Below are positions 1-6,161 of a stretch of DNA of 7,106 bases, in pieces. The number at the start of each line of letters is the position of its first letter. Position 1 is the first letter of the stretch. The DNA comes from Deltaproteobacteria bacterium (lineage in GTDB: Bacteria > Desulfobacterota > DSM-4660 > Desulfatiglandales > Desulfatiglandaceae), in assembly GCA_029932035.1 (NCBI GenBank), contig JAOZQV010000192.1, positions 1 through 7,106 of the forward strand. Direction: 5' to 3'. Under the pieces are notes generated by a model. The model was not told the DNA's origin. It did no database searches and worked only from the letters and a program-made list of their open reading frames with translations. Position numbers and translations under genes: made by a program.

Positions 1-45
1 TAAGTCATGCCGTATCTTTACATAACATGGAGCGTCAAACAAACT

Positions 46-73
46 CTCGCTCCCACGCTCTGAGTGGAAACGC
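46..73. repeat. Degraded REP-like hairpin element
   Basis: The stretch contains GCTCCCACGCTCTG followed by AGTGGAAACGC. It resembles the dispersed element with core TTCCCACGCTCTGCGTGGGAA that I recall from many environmental genomes, with about three substitutions that weaken the stem; CCAC (53-56) still pairs with GTGG (64-67). It is probably a decayed copy. The identification relies on memory of the consensus, not on a second copy in the window. Confidence 0.4.
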
Positions 74-96
74 CCGGGGGAAGGAGAACGGGGAAT

Positions 97-132
97 TGGT
101 CATATCGAGCCACCCCTGGCTAAATTTAGCCA
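97..132. repeat. Two 16-bp palindromic TGG...CCA units at 20-bp period
   Basis: Unit A at 97-112 is TGGTCATATCGAGCCA, an imperfect palindrome. Unit B at 117-132 is TGGCTAAATTTAGCCA, a perfect 16-bp palindrome. CCCC separates them. Unit B ends 4 bp before the receptor stop codon. There is no T run on either side, so it is not a standard intrinsic terminator. Phased TGGCT-type units are reminiscent of the multiple terminal repeats of IS21-family elements, but no transposase is in the window, so that remains a guess. Paired operator sites are another option. Confidence 0.6.
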
Positions 133-136
133 CTCC

Positions 137-2188
137 CTACCACCTCTTTCTCAGCATCACCTCCGCTGAAAAGGGCTTTCCGGATATGGTGCTGTATGTT
201 CCCGCGGTCTCGTAATGATTGTTTGTCAGGTTCCTGATGGAAATCTGGAGATCCAGGCCAGGAACAATGATATTGTGGACCGTTGCAGCCATGTCAAGAA
301 GCCAGGCGCCGGGTATATAATGAAAGGTGTTCGCCCTCGGATAAATAAGTTGTGTGGATGAATGATACCCGAGCCTCGCAAACAGGGTCACCCTTTCAAT
401 CGGTCGCCAGGTTCCCGTCAGGTTGAACAGTCTCTTCGGGCCGGTGTCGTAAGGAAAGCTCAGCTCCTCATAATGGGGATCCGGGTCCCAGTACTTGATG
501 TAACGATAGGTCTCATCAGGACCGCTATTGTTTAAAAGGGTCAAATTAGCGGAAAAATCGAGATCTTTGAGAGGAGAAATACGCCCATTTAGCTCAACCC
601 CATAGATCTTCTGGTGGTTCGGCCTTGAAAGGCCTGCATAAGGATCTTCCATAGAATGGTTTTCTATTTTGCTAACAAAACCGCATACACTCAAATCTCC
701 CATTTGAGAGGGTTTCCAGCCAACCTGCAAGTTTATAGTCTCTATCTCTTCGAGTTCCGCTTTCTCATCTTCGAGGAGTTGGCTCGCAAAGGGGGTCCGG
801 TAGGCGGTCCCATACAGGGCCTTAAACATCCATTCTGACCAGGGCGTCCAGACGACTCCGGCATTATAACTCAGGGCATCTTTATACTCGTCATGATCAT
901 CGTTTCTTAAGCCTAAGGAGAAATCAAAATCTCCCACCTTGTGGGTGTACTGCCCGAACAGGGACCAGAGCCTGTCATCATAGTCCTCAAGGGTGTAGAT
1001 CGGCAGAAAGGTGGTTTTCTCCTGTGCCACATAATCAGGGAAGTAGCTCTCCCAGACCGGGGCATTCCTGACATCTGTGTTCCTGTAGGCCACCCCTCCG
1101 GTAAAGACGCCCTTACCGGCAAAAAAGGAGTGATCATATAAAAGCTCTCCGTAAAAACTCTTCTCTTCTTGATCAAAACTACGGTCTATGATCTCATATT
1201 CAACATCCATCCAGTTGTAGTAACCGGCAAACCGTACTCCCGAGGACGGACCCAAACTCCTCTCGGCCTCAAATTTTACAAACCCGAACGGTCCGCTCCT
1301 GCCCTCCGGCCAGGTGAGATCCTGCTCCCCGCTGCTCTCTTCAGGTCCGCTTATGGCATAGGGCCTCTTATAATCAGAGACCAGTCCCGATATGGTAAAC
1401 CAGTCCTTAAAGGAAAAATTTCCCGATGCCTCCAAATAGCGGGATCGCCCCGGTTGTTCCTCTCCAAACCGGTCCTCATAGGGATAGGCTTCCTTTCCGT
1501 CCCCCCAGAATCTCACTATATTGCACGTGGTATCGTCCTCTTCTATGGTGCGGCCGCTCAGTGAGATAAATCCATCCCACTCCCCGCCGTCGTGCCCCAT
1601 GTTCGCGTAAAGGGCCCCATGGTCCCCAGGCCCCCCATACAGGACACCTGTTTCAACCCCATCAAGATCCTTCCCTGTCATGGGGACTACGTTCACAATC
1701 CCTGCAAATGCGTCAGGGCCCCAGAGAACCGAGCCAGGACCACGGACAATTTCGATCCTCTTCACGGACGCGAGTGAAAGCTCATAACCGAGGGGTTGGA
1801 GGGATTTTGTTGCATCCGACCCCATGGGTACCACAGTATCATAGAGGAGCAGAGCAGAATTGGGAATTCCTCTAACATACGTTTCCGAGCCCCACTCCTT
1901 CTGGGCCATGTAGAAGCCGGGGGTCATCTCCAGGGCCTGACTCAGTGTCCTTACGCCCTGCTCCCAAAGATCCTTTCTGGTAATAACCCGGGCCACGGCC
2001 GGGGCCTGCCAAACACCCTCTTCATGCCGCGAGGCGATGGAAAGGACCTCAAGATCCTCACCCACAAACATGAGTACAGTATCATTCTCCGCTGGGGCCA
2101 CCTCGCCGGATTCAGCCATAAGAGATACACCGGACCCAAAAAGGGCAATGATCGTTAGAAGAAGTATTTGGGCAATCTTAGATCTCAC
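137..2188 (-). CDS. TonB-dependent outer-membrane receptor
   Basis: This 683-residue outer-membrane gated channel should import a scarce ligand using TonB-ExbBD energy; none of those partners are in the window. I place the start at the GTG at 2188: it has an AAGGA site at a 6-nt spacing and gives a clean signal peptide (residues 1-25, MRSKIAQILLLTIIALFG, cut near LMA/ES). A longer reading from the GTG at 2224 adds 12 polar residues before it. A possible TonB box is DTVLMFVG (36-43), followed by the linker EDLEVLSIASR. The plug domain covers about 60-171, with the hallmark IEIVRGPGSVLWGPDAFAG (145-163). The rest is an aromatic-rich barrel with alternating strands, and it ends in ...VMLRKRW, a terminal aromatic as expected for BamA recognition. 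The length suits a BtuB/FepA/CirA-type 22-strand barrel, and the protein appears complete. Substrate class is not deducible: no siderophore, cobalamin or sugar genes are nearby. Control by the sigma-54 regulator it overlaps is likely. Confidence 0.95.
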   Translation of the reverse strand: MRSKIAQILLLTIIALFGSGVSLMAESGEVAPAENDTVLMFVGEDLEVLSIASRHEEGVWQAPAVARVITRKDLWEQGVRTLSQALEMTPGFYMAQKEWGSETYVRGIPNSALLLYDTVVPMGSDATKSLQPLGYELSLASVKRIEIVRGPGSVLWGPDAFAGIVNVVPMTGKDLDGVETGVLYGGPGDHGALYANMGHDGGEWDGFISLSGRTIEEDDTTCNIVRFWGDGKEAYPYEDRFGEEQPGRSRYLEASGNFSFKDWFTISGLVSDYKRPYAISGPEESSGEQDLTWPEGRSGPFGFVKFEAERSLGPSSGVRFAGYYNWMDVEYEIIDRSFDQEEKSFYGELLYDHSFFAGKGVFTGGVAYRNTDVRNAPVWESYFPDYVAQEKTTFLPIYTLEDYDDRLWSLFGQYTHKVGDFDFSLGLRNDDHDEYKDALSYNAGVVWTPWSEWMFKALYGTAYRTPFASQLLEDEKAELEEIETINLQVGWKPSQMGDLSVCGFVSKIENHSMEDPYAGLSRPNHQKIYGVELNGRISPLKDLDFSANLTLLNNSGPDETYRYIKYWDPDPHYEELSFPYDTGPKRLFNLTGTWRPIERVTLFARLGYHSSTQLIYPRANTFHYIPGAWLLDMAATVHNIIVPGLDLQISIRNLTNNHYETAGTYSTISGKPFSAEVMLRKRW

Positions 2189-3527
2189 GATATATCCTTC
2201 GCAAAAGGACCCTGAACTTTGCACGGGTAAGCCCTAAGAGCTTAGCCGCAGCCGTCTGATTATTTCCTGATGTTTCAAGGGCCTGCCTGACCAGGTCCTC
2301 CTCCACTTTTTCCAGCGATATTCCCCCTGATGGGATAGAAAAACCGGTGTCTCCGTTGCCCGGGCCACCATCTCTACGTAGAAAAGAGAGGGTATGGGCC
2401 GAAATTGCGTCGTCCCCTGCCAGGATCAGCCCTCTTTCCATGGCATTTGCAAGCTCCCTTACATTTCCCGGCCAGTTATACTCCATCAACAGCCTGACGG
2501 CCCCTTCCGTCAGTTGAACATCCGGCGTGCCGCCTAAGGATGACAAAAAATGCCTCGCAAGGAGAATCACGTCTTGCCGCCGCTCTCTCAAGGGAGGAGG
2601 CCGGATCGGAAATACATTAATCCTGAAAAAGAGATCCTCCCGAAAGGTCCCCTTTTCCACAAGTCCACGGAGATTTTGATTGGTGGCACAAATGACCCTT
2701 ACATCAACCGGTATCTCGTCATTTCCGCCGACCCTTTGGATCTTTTTTTCCTGAAGCGCCCTCAAGAGCTTGGCCTGTGCGTCAAGGGGGAGATCGCCTA
2801 TTTCGTCTAAGAAGATAGTGCCGCCCGCTGCATATCCAAATTTACCTATGGTCGTTCGGACTGCACCGGTAAAGGCGCCTTTTTCATGCCCGAACAGCTC
2901 GGATTCAACTAAGTTAGGTGAAATGGCGGCACAGTTTACAGGGACAAACCTCTTTTCCTTACGGCCGCTGGCATTATGAATAAATCTGGCCAAAAGTTCT
3001 TTGCCGGTCCCGGACTCACCGCTGATCAAAACGGCAGAATCACTCTGGGCCACCTTGGAGGCAAGATCTATTATTTCGGACATCTCCCGCGATTCATATA
3101 CGATCTTCTCTACTCCGACGGCATCTTCGAGTTCTCTCCTAAGATCCTTATTTTCTGCCATAATCCGTGATACATTCAGTGTCCTCTCCACAGTCAATAA
3201 GATCCGGCTATCCTCAAAGGGCTTGGTGATATAGTCAGTGGCTCCCAGTCTCATGGCTTCCACTGCCGATTCCACGGTTGCAAACGCGGTGATAAATACA
3301 ACAGGGCAGGGAATATCCATCTCCATCACCTTTTTGAGAAGCCCTATTCCATCCAAACGGGGCATCTTGATATCTGTTATGAGCATATCGAATGGGGTGG
3401 ATTCGATCATTTCCAGGGCCTCGACCCCATCTCCTGCCTGCCCTACCCGGTGACCCTTCCTCGTGAGCATGATAGATAGCAGATGCCTCATCCTCTCTTC
3501 GTCATCTACAATTAGAATATGGGCCAT
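2178..3527 (-). CDS. Sigma-54-dependent response regulator (REC-AAA+-Fis HTH, NtrC family)
   Basis: This 449-residue cytoplasmic transcription activator is the partner of the adjacent kinase. The receiver domain (1-120) has the acidic pocket D8-D9-E10, phospho-acceptor Asp52 in ITDIKMPRLDG, the switch Thr80 and Lys102 in TKPF. The AAA+ sigma-54 domain (about 143-365) has Walker A GESGTGKE (170-177), the sigma-54 contact loop GAFTGA (217-222), Walker B GTIFLDE (236-242) and the FREDLFFRINVFPI and LRERRQD segments. The C-terminal Fis-type helix-turn-helix covers about 405-449 (QTAAAKLLGLTRAKFRVLL). Nothing is missing, so it should drive sigma-54 promoters by ATP hydrolysis when phosphorylated. 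The ATG at 3527 has a good GGAGG site 4 nt upstream. It starts 66 bp after the kinase stop and its last codons overlap the receptor start. Its target promoter cannot be identified with confidence here; its own operon and the receptor are the natural candidates. Confidence 0.97.
   Translation of the reverse strand: MAHILIVDDEERMRHLLSIMLTRKGHRVGQAGDGVEALEMIESTPFDMLITDIKMPRLDGIGLLKKVMEMDIPCPVVFITAFATVESAVEAMRLGATDYITKPFEDSRILLTVERTLNVSRIMAENKDLRRELEDAVGVEKIVYESREMSEIIDLASKVAQSDSAVLISGESGTGKELLARFIHNASGRKEKRFVPVNCAAISPNLVESELFGHEKGAFTGAVRTTIGKFGYAAGGTIFLDEIGDLPLDAQAKLLRALQEKKIQRVGGNDEIPVDVRVICATNQNLRGLVEKGTFREDLFFRINVFPIRPPPLRERRQDVILLARHFLSSLGGTPDVQLTEGAVRLLMEYNWPGNVRELANAMERGLILAGDDAISAHTLSFLRRDGGPGNGDTGFSIPSGGISLEKVEEDLVRQALETSGNNQTAAAKLLGLTRAKFRVLLRRIYREI
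2195..2199 (-). promoter_or_regulatory. Ribosome binding site deciding the TonB receptor start
   Basis: AAGGA on the minus strand lies 6 nt before the GTG at 2188-2186. It is inside the last codons of the regulator gene, whose TAA is at 2180-2178. The regulator stop thus lies within the receptor's first four codons, an arrangement that favours translational coupling. Confidence 0.75.
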
Positions 3528-3531
3528 GCCG

Positions 3532-3538
3532 CCTCCCT
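3532..3538 (-). promoter_or_regulatory. Ribosome binding site of the response regulator
   Basis: The minus strand reads AGGGAGG followed by GGC-type spacer (4 nt) and ATG at 3527-3525. It is the strongest ribosome binding site in the window and lies just downstream of the 9-mer repeat cluster, so the repeats do not interrupt it. Confidence 0.7.
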
Positions 3539-3547
3539 ACCGAAAAA

Positions 3548-3581
3548 ATGCCTAAAATTTGAAATGCCTAAAATGCCTAAA
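3548..3581. repeat. Three copies of a 9-mer in the kinase-regulator gap
   Basis: On the plus strand ATGCCTAAA occurs at 3548-3556, 3564-3572 and 3573-3581; the last two are directly adjacent. The minus strand reads TTTAGGCAT. The copies fill about half of the 66-bp gap between the kinase stop and the regulator ribosome binding site. I recall similar TTTAGGCA-type short tandems between genes in desulfobacterial genomes, but that is memory, not a search. They do not form an obvious hairpin. Confidence 0.8.
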
Positions 3582-3593
3582 GTAATCTGAAGG

Positions 3594-5051
3594 TCATCTT
3601 TGTTTTTGATTCGATGTTGGATGTTGGGCGTTCGATGTTGGACGTTCATCCTTTACAATGGAACCTATATTCAGAGGTATCTCCACACGAAAACAGGCGC
3701 CTCTCCCGGTTCTATTCCTTGCGGTTATGGCACCATTATGCGCCTTTACAACCTGTAAGGCATAGGCTAAGCCCAGACCCGTTCCCTTTGATCGAGTGGT
3801 GAAAAAAGGCTCAAAAAGCTTGTCAATATTAGCCTTATCAATCCCATCCCCCAGGTCCTCTATGTCTATCCGCAAGGTTTTATCCTCACCCGAAACCTTT
3901 ATCAGCACCTCCCCTTTATCCCCATTCGCCTCTAAGGCATTTTTCAAGATATTAGTAATCACCCGTGAAAACATATCGGGATCCATGCTTCCGTGATAGA
4001 GTTGTGGCGGAATTTCAGAACAGATTTCAACTTCTGAATCCGCCTTCTGGAGCTGGAATTTCTCCACAATCTCCTCAATCAGGGCGCTCACGTCCACCTG
4101 ACGGAAACAGGGCAGGCCTGGCCTGGCAAAGGCAAGGAAATCTTCAATCAGGCGATTCAGCCGTCTTATTTCATCTTCCATATAAAAAACTACAGTTTCA
4201 TTGCATGAAACAGCGGGATCACTCTTTAGGACGTCTAACGAACTCTTGATAATGCTCAAGGGGTTCTTTACCTCATGGGCGACCATCAGGGAAAATTTTC
4301 CCATCTCGGCTAAGGTAGTCTGCTGGATTATCTCTTGATAGGCGTCTTCGAGGGCATCACGGTTCCATTTGAGTGAGTCGAGCATGGAATTAAAGGCCAC
4401 TGCAAGGTCCCTTGTCTCAGGAAGACCCCCAGGCTGAACACGCAACTCCATGTCTCCACGCGCCACCTGTCTTGCCACCTGGGCAAGTTGTGTCACAGGC
4501 CTTACCATAGAACGGGAAAGAAAATAGAAAATCAGCCCGGCCAGGCAGGCCAACCCAGCGGAAAACCAGATAAAACGCTTCCCCATAACTGTCAAGATCT
4601 GTTCTATGTGGGCGGTGCTATAGGTAATTCGAACCATTCCGATTACCTCTTCTCCCTGATCCGAAATGGAATACCGCTCAAACACCTCTTCGTACGCTCC
4701 GGACTCTGAGAGCAAAACCGGAGCCTCCACTGTAGAAAAGGGCCCGGGAACATCTCTCGACAAGGCTACTATTTCCCTCTTATCTCTGTCTAATATGATA
4801 ACTCCCGCTACATCATCCTCGGTCATCAGGTTGGCAGCGAGTTTGTTCAGCATACCTCTATTATCGATTAATACGCCCAATTCTGCATTAAGCGCAAGAT
4901 ACTTTGCCAAAAAAGAGATACGTTTTTCGAACCGGTCCTGAATAAACTGACGGGAGATATTAATACCTACGTAACCAAGTGTAAAAGTAGTAGCGCTGAT
5001 GAGAGCAAAAACAGACAAGAGAAGCCTTAGATGTATGCCGAAGTTTTTCAC
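3594..5051 (-). CDS. Membrane sensor histidine kinase (HAMP-HisKA-HATPase), repeat-encoded C-terminal tail
   Basis: This 485-residue inner-membrane kinase phosphorylates the response regulator encoded just downstream. Segments in order: TM1 about 8-30; a periplasmic sensor region about 31-157 that I cannot assign to a named family (PAS/Cache- or CHASE8-like is possible); TM2 about 160-179; HAMP about 180-235; HisKA with phospho-acceptor His259 in AHEVKNPL; and HATPase_c with the N box NILKNALEA (367-375), G1 box DLGDGI (399-404), F box FEPFFTT (413-419) and G2 box GTGLGL (423-428). All catalytic motifs are intact. The start is a GTG at 5051 with only a weak Shine-Dalgarno. It is the only plausible one, since the frame reaches a stop at 5079-5081 and the next residues lead straight into TM1. 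The catalytic domain should end near FRVEIPL (454-460). The last 17 or so residues, including ERPTSNAQHPTSN, are translated from a 7-bp-period repeat and look like an acquired tail. Confidence 0.96.
   Translation of the reverse strand: MKNFGIHLRLLLSVFALISATTFTLGYVGINISRQFIQDRFEKRISFLAKYLALNAELGVLIDNRGMLNKLAANLMTEDDVAGVIILDRDKREIVALSRDVPGPFSTVEAPVLLSESGAYEEVFERYSISDQGEEVIGMVRITYSTAHIEQILTVMGKRFIWFSAGLACLAGLIFYFLSRSMVRPVTQLAQVARQVARGDMELRVQPGGLPETRDLAVAFNSMLDSLKWNRDALEDAYQEIIQQTTLAEMGKFSLMVAHEVKNPLSIIKSSLDVLKSDPAVSCNETVVFYMEDEIRRLNRLIEDFLAFARPGLPCFRQVDVSALIEEIVEKFQLQKADSEVEICSEIPPQLYHGSMDPDMFSRVITNILKNALEANGDKGEVLIKVSGEDKTLRIDIEDLGDGIDKANIDKLFEPFFTTRSKGTGLGLAYALQVVKAHNGAITARNRTGRGACFRVEIPLNIGSIVKDERPTSNAQHPTSNQKQR
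3613..3647. repeat. 7-bp-period tandem repeat inside the kinase 3' end
   Basis: Plus-strand heptads are GATGTTG (3613), GATGTTG (3620), GGCGTTC (3627), GATGTTG (3634) and GACGTTC (3641): five units in a perfect 7-bp phase, alternating between GATGTTG and a GRCGTTC variant. On the minus strand they are translated as part of the kinase tail, giving ERPTSNAQHPTSN with a 7-residue period (PTSNAQH). Such PTSNAQH-type tails are, from memory, a known sign of a dispersed mini-repeat running into the ends of genes in several environmental phyla. Confidence 0.85.
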
Positions 5052-5086
5052 GGGCCTAACCGTTTGGTGGCTCAGGATTTAATGCT

Positions 5087-6115
5087 TTACGGACCTAATA
5101 TGATAGGCGGCAGATATTTATCAGAGGGCCTTAGTCCAAGCTTCTCGGCAACTCCCTCGTTGATCCATACGTGAAAGAGAGGCGGAGTGTCCAGACAAGC
5201 GTCTCCTGACAATATTCTCAGGGCTTTTTGAGCGCACTGTTGCCCGAGCTCTTTATAATCGAATACAAAGGCTAAGGCGGCTCCGGTTTCATAAAAAAAT
5301 CGGTTGTACCCGATCACAGGCAGTTTGCTTAAAAAAGCCTCTTTGATCACGTACTTAACAATGCTCTCAGATATTACGGTGCGATCAGGGATAAGCCATA
5401 GCGCGTCCATGTCTTTCCCTTGACGCTTCAACACCGAAGAGATATCCTTTTTTGACGAGACCCGTAGGGGAACGACTGTAAGGTCCGAGAAAGAAGCAGC
5501 GCCTGCCGCCGTACGAAAAAAAGCGGAGTTGAGTTCAGGGTCATAGAGAAGTCCGAGGCGTCTGACAGATGGAAGCCCCCTGCCTATCATCTCAATCTGG
5601 GTCTGAACAGGAATATTCAGGGGGATGCCACAACCCCTCGCTTTTGGACCAAGAACCTTTTCTGGGTTTAAAACCATGAAATATATTCTTGATGCATCCT
5701 CTTTCCCAATTCCTTTCCAAACAGCTAAGGCGGCCTCGGGGCCAACGGCCACAAAAAGCCCAAATTCCTTCACGCCCTGCCCCCGGAATAGATCGACTCG
5801 TTCCTTATCATCTAACTTTTCAAGATTGAATACCTGGGTTTTGACGTCAGAGTTATCTGAGAGGCCGGATTCTAAACCTTGAACGGCCTCCAGATAGGGC
5901 CTGATATTCTTAGATACAACTATGCCCACCCTGACCGTCGAAGATTGGTTGCCGTACGCGGGGGGCAACCCGAATGAAATCAGACATGCAACTGTTAGAG
6001 GCGCCCCCGGTCCGCAAACCTTAGGCACCAGAAAGGCAAGGAATTTGACCAATTTCATTATCGGTTTCGCCGTGGTTTCCTTTTTTAATCTGCCTTGTTT
6101 CGCGTGACATTTCAT
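5087..6115 (-). CDS. Periplasmic ABC-type substrate-binding protein (PF04392-like), no transporter partners nearby
   Basis: This is a 342-residue protein (TAA at 5087-5089) resembling the ABC_sub_bind / TrpX-like family with a type I periplasmic-binding fold. The mature domain begins near VRVGIVVSKNIRPYLEAVQG (about 61-80). Family-like stretches include LFVAVGPEAALAV, RRLGLLYDP, DALWLIPD and KLPVIGYNRFF, and the end, NEGVAEKLGLRPSD, is typical. An N-terminal hydrophobic stretch ending near PPAYG indicates export. A Cys in that stretch is not in a good lipobox, so a soluble periplasmic protein is more likely than a lipoprotein. The start is uncertain: the ATG at 6115 gives a 20-residue polar extension, while the ATG at 6058 (residue 20, MKLVKFLAFL) gives a more normal signal peptide; neither has a clear Shine-Dalgarno. 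No permease or ATPase gene lies in the window. It sits 35 bp before the histidine kinase, suggesting a ligand-presenting sensor role (inference). The ligand is unknown. Confidence 0.87.
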   Translation of the reverse strand: MKCHAKQGRLKKETTAKPIMKLVKFLAFLVPKVCGPGAPLTVACLISFGLPPAYGNQSSTVRVGIVVSKNIRPYLEAVQGLESGLSDNSDVKTQVFNLEKLDDKERVDLFRGQGVKEFGLFVAVGPEAALAVWKGIGKEDASRIYFMVLNPEKVLGPKARGCGIPLNIPVQTQIEMIGRGLPSVRRLGLLYDPELNSAFFRTAAGAASFSDLTVVPLRVSSKKDISSVLKRQGKDMDALWLIPDRTVISESIVKYVIKEAFLSKLPVIGYNRFFYETGAALAFVFDYKELGQQCAQKALRILSGDACLDTPPLFHVWINEGVAEKLGLRPSDKYLPPIILGP

Positions 6116-6161
6116 ACTGTAGAGGGGATGTTGGCGTTTCAGGGTCCTACAGATTTGGTTT

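Larger units (their letters stand above)
137..6115 (-). other. Probable four-gene operon: binding protein - kinase - regulator - TonB receptor
   Basis: Four genes run in one direction with gaps of 35 bp and 66 bp and an 11-bp overlap. I see no terminator-like hairpin with a T run between them. Kinase and regulator are both complete and adjacent, so they are most simply a cognate pair. The upstream glycosyltransferase is also same-strand with only 46 bp between, so read-through from it cannot be excluded, and an internal promoter at 6116-6161 is not clearly visible. Confidence 0.7.

Noticed and set aside
117..132. Palindrome as an intrinsic terminator of the operon
   Set aside because: The stem is AT-rich in its centre with no true loop, and no T run follows on the minus strand, where GGGG follows.
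27..215. 62-codon plus-strand reading frame beginning at the left end
   Set aside because: It runs antisense into the receptor gene, crosses the repeat elements, has no convincing ribosome binding site and resembles no family I know.
913..1176. 87-codon minus-strand frame inside the receptor
   Set aside because: It is an alternate frame of the receptor gene and the receptor frame is intact across it, so there is no frameshift to explain.
1169..2158. Long plus-strand open frames of 131 and 120 codons opposite the receptor
   Set aside because: They mirror the codon structure of the receptor gene on the other strand, and their translations are low-complexity and Pro/Arg-rich, with no domain.
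2241..2256. Minus-strand GG-N10-GC inside the regulator gene as a receptor promoter
   Set aside because: It falls in the codons of the helix-turn-helix (TAAAKLLGL), whose sequence is constrained by the protein. The -12 flank does not match, so it is most likely chance.
3541..3650. CRISPR array
   Set aside because: Repeat units are only 7-9 bp, with no spacers of regular length and no cas genes.
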